NCBI GenBank assembly: GCA_016722525.1
Contig: JADKJB010000018.1
Coordinates: forward strand, 11,448-75,447
DNA from: Bacteroidota bacterium
GTDB lineage: Bacteria; Bacteroidota; Bacteroidia; AKYH767-A; OLB10
Reading direction: 5' to 3'
Length of the DNA: 64,000 nt
Part shown: one piece after another, positions 62,176 through 64,000 of the stretch
Layout: every line of letters begins with the position of its first letter
Position numbering within the stretch: the first letter of the stretch is position 1
Position numbers and translations under genes: made by a program
The notes under the pieces: model-generated
Seen by the model: only the letters and a program-made list of their open reading frames with translations
What the model was told of the DNA's origin: nothing
Database searches by the model: none

Positions 62176-62379
62176 ATATCCAACTTCACAAATCACAAAA
62201 AGGATAAAACGAAAAGGTGTGTTACCAGGGCTGGCGAATCAAAGATATACAAAAAAATGAAAAGTCAAGTGTTATTTTTTAACTCATTGAATTTTGGTTA
62301 TTCCATACCATACTGCCCACTTGTTCCGAAGCAAGTTGAATACGGGGTCAAAGTTTACCATTCTGGCGTAAGGTGACAC

Positions 62380-62665
62380 ACTGGAAGTCAAAATGAGTTT
62401 TGGATGGCTGAAAGTTGTTCATTTCCATGATGCATATTTAAACGACAGCCCTGCCAATAAAACCAGTGTTATTAGGGCCTTCAAGATGCAATAAAGGTGT
62501 GTGGTCCTGCTCCGCCTAAATCGGGGTCCCATTGATTGCTATTATTATTTCCTATACCAACATAACCATTAGTATTCCAATTAGGTCAACAGCATTTGCA
62601 TTTGTTACTCCTTGAACTGCGAGATTTGTTGGATTATCGTTATTAATTTTGGATTACTTTGTTGT
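62380..62665 (-). pseudogene. Shattered minus-strand remnant of a secreted repeat protein
   Basis: Protein-like pieces in several frames: NDNPTNLAVQGVTNANAVDLIG, NGYVGIGNNNSNQWDPDLGG, GAGPHTF and LHLEGPNNTGFIGRAVV. The VGIGN and HLEGPNNTGF pieces resemble tail-fibre-like secreted proteins of Bacteroidota. At least three indels are needed within 280 bases. No start or stop can be fixed. Confidence 0.4.
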
Positions 62666-62679
62666 TATCACCTAAAAAA

Positions 62680-63585
62680 AACCCAAACAATGATTTTGCA
62701 ACAAGATTTTCTACTACGGCATATACTAGTAATTTATTTATTTCATCGATATAAAGACGATAATGCTGTAATGACCCTATTAACCCTTCCCCAAACCTTG
62801 TTTTTAAATTTGTTTTCGATTCTACGCAAGTAAGGTTAGATGCCTTTGGAAACCCAGCTGCTTTGCCTTCCAATCATGGCGCTCAATCACCTAAATTTAA
62901 TAAAATGAGTGCACATTACATAGAACTGGCTCAAGGGCCATTTACACTTTAGGTGGTGAGTGTTGTACCACAATGCTGAAACTATGACCGGTGGAGCTAC
63001 AGCCATCGATTTTTCTAAATCGGTTTCCTGTTGCAGTAATAATCAGATCTTTTATTCAGTACCTAAATAAGGACGTTGCTCCAGGACTCCTATGAGTGGC
63101 TTGGGTATCTCTAACTATCAAGGAATTTATGATATTTGAAAATTTCGTTATAATGTTAGCAGGGTATCGAGTGTGATTTTAATGGAACATTGGCGTCTTT
63201 ATTAGTTACAAATACACTACGTATCCTCTAGAATCAAAGACTGCTTACTGTTGTTCTGAATGCACAAATAAACCCAAAGAGGGTATTGGGCTTTTGGAAA
63301 ACACTGTATAATGTCACTCAAGGACAAGCTCCGCAGAATACCACAACAGTTCCAAACCTTTATTTAATTCTTCACCCTGTCCTCAGGGGTCGTAGTAATG
63401 GTGAGCAGGTGATTTTCAAAATCCATTGGTTATTGGAAATGAAGCGCAAAATATTGTAGTCACCGTTTTAAACTCTCCAATAAATCTTTCGAATGGCTCG
63501 GGATAGTACCAGTTATTATGAACCTGCGTTGGGGATGTTATTTGTGGATATGGGCATTAGAGGAGATACAGAAGTTGGTTTTTAG
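62680..63585 (+). pseudogene. Shattered plus-strand remnant of a secreted protein
   Basis: Pieces in changing frames read NDFATRFSTTAYTSNLF, PINPSPNLVFKFVFDST, QVRLDAFGNPAALPSNHGAQ, KFNKMSAHYIELAQG, YHNAETMTGGATAIDFSK, GNEAQNIVVTVLNSPINLSNG and YYEPALGMLFVDMGIRGDTE. The last piece ends at a stop at 63583-63585. Many indels are needed. I do not recognise the family. The coding strand is opposite to the remnant just to its left. Confidence 0.45.
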
Positions 63586-63866
63586 TTTTTAGTTTTTAGT
63601 TTGTAGTTTTTTTTTAGTTTTATGGTTTCATAGTTTTATTAGTTTTGTGGTTTATGGTTTTGTGGTTTTATAGTTTTTGTGGTTTTATAGTTTGTAGTTT
63701 TATAGTTTGTGGTTTGTGGTTTGCATAGTTTTGGTTTTATAGTTTTTATAGTTTATGGTTTATGGTTTTTGTGGTTTTATAATTTTGTGGTTTTATAGTT
63801 TATTAGTCTTATGGTTTTTAGTTTTATAGTTTATAATTTTTAAGTTCTGTGGTTTTCGTTGAGTGT
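63575..63866 (+). repeat. T/G-rich low-complexity repeat tract
   Basis: About 290 bases composed almost only of T, G and A in imperfect 7-16-base units such as TTTTTAG, TTTTGTGG and TTTTATAG. It follows directly after the stop of the plus-strand remnant. No gene is present here, and the last 130 bases of the window are AT-rich without features. Confidence 0.85.
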
Positions 63867-64000
63867 GATATTTTTGACTTATTTGATTATTTTACAGGCA
63901 TATAATTGTTTGCAAAACTTTTCACCCTAAATTTATTTTTAATTGAATTTTCTATTTTTTGATTAAATATTTTTATAAGCTTTCTTAATTAATTTTTTTA

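Noticed and set aside
62643..62873. 76-codon minus-strand frame
   Set aside because: The plus strand of the same bases gives better protein-like pieces; likely a shadow of the plus-strand remnant.

Overview
This window looks like a chromosomal segment of an uncultured member of the Bacteroidota. The evidence is the low GC content, eleven predicted secreted or surface proteins ending in type IX secretion (T9SS) or gliding-type sorting domains, Bacteroidota-only families (DUF2480, S46 peptidase, CHU_C-type tails), the sufABCDS order, and promoters of the TTG-N(18-20)-TAnnTTTG type. No rRNA, tRNA, CRISPR array, transposase or prophage was recognised.

The sequence carries many one-base indels, often in homopolymers, and they split otherwise conserved genes (TolC-like, CotH, DUF4136, both sensor kinases, sufS, sufC, S46 peptidase, radical SAM, DUF6544, DUF2480, the repeat protein). 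Essential single-copy genes are hit as often as dispensable ones, so most of these are probably consensus errors rather than decay. Broken genes are given here as single features with the frameshift positions noted.

Layout. 1-8 kb: the end of a TolC-like efflux gene, a small T9SS protein, a fasciclin protein, a CotH-kinase surface protein, a DUF4136 lipoprotein and a beta-barrel protein. 8-17 kb: a propeller-type sensor kinase with its LuxR-type regulator, an acetyltransferase, a GH16 glycanase and a PKD/CHU_C adhesin-like protein. 17-22.6 kb: a possible redox/sulfur module made of a receiver-CRP/FNR regulator, a multi-PAS kinase and a divergent metallo-beta-lactamase/rhodanese gene. Between the divergent genes lies an FNR-like palindrome at about -41.5 of a candidate promoter. 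A radical SAM gene follows. 22.8-28 kb: a giant surface protein with twelve 120-residue repeats. 28-31.6 kb: sufE, a sufT-like gene, DUF2480, a T9SS protein and DUF6544. 31.7-39 kb: a DASS transporter, an S46 dipeptidyl-peptidase, a T9SS protein, and an ECF sigma factor translationally coupled to a membrane/barrel protein.

39-50 kb: a large metzincin protease and the suf operon (sufA-sufB-sufC-sufD-sufS, minus strand). A four-helix-bundle (IVP/S23-type) gene bracketed by inverted GGTCAC-rich arrays sits between sufB and sufC. 50-62 kb: PKD protein, a helical hypothetical, rsmI, pyruvate carboxylase, glutaryl-CoA dehydrogenase and three small T9SS proteins. 62-64 kb: two shattered coding remnants and about 290 bp of T/G-rich low-complexity DNA.

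The most interesting points are the FNR-box/receiver-CRP/persulfide-dioxygenase module, the IVP cassette inside the suf operon, the homogenised repeat protein and two long perfect palindromes near gene starts.
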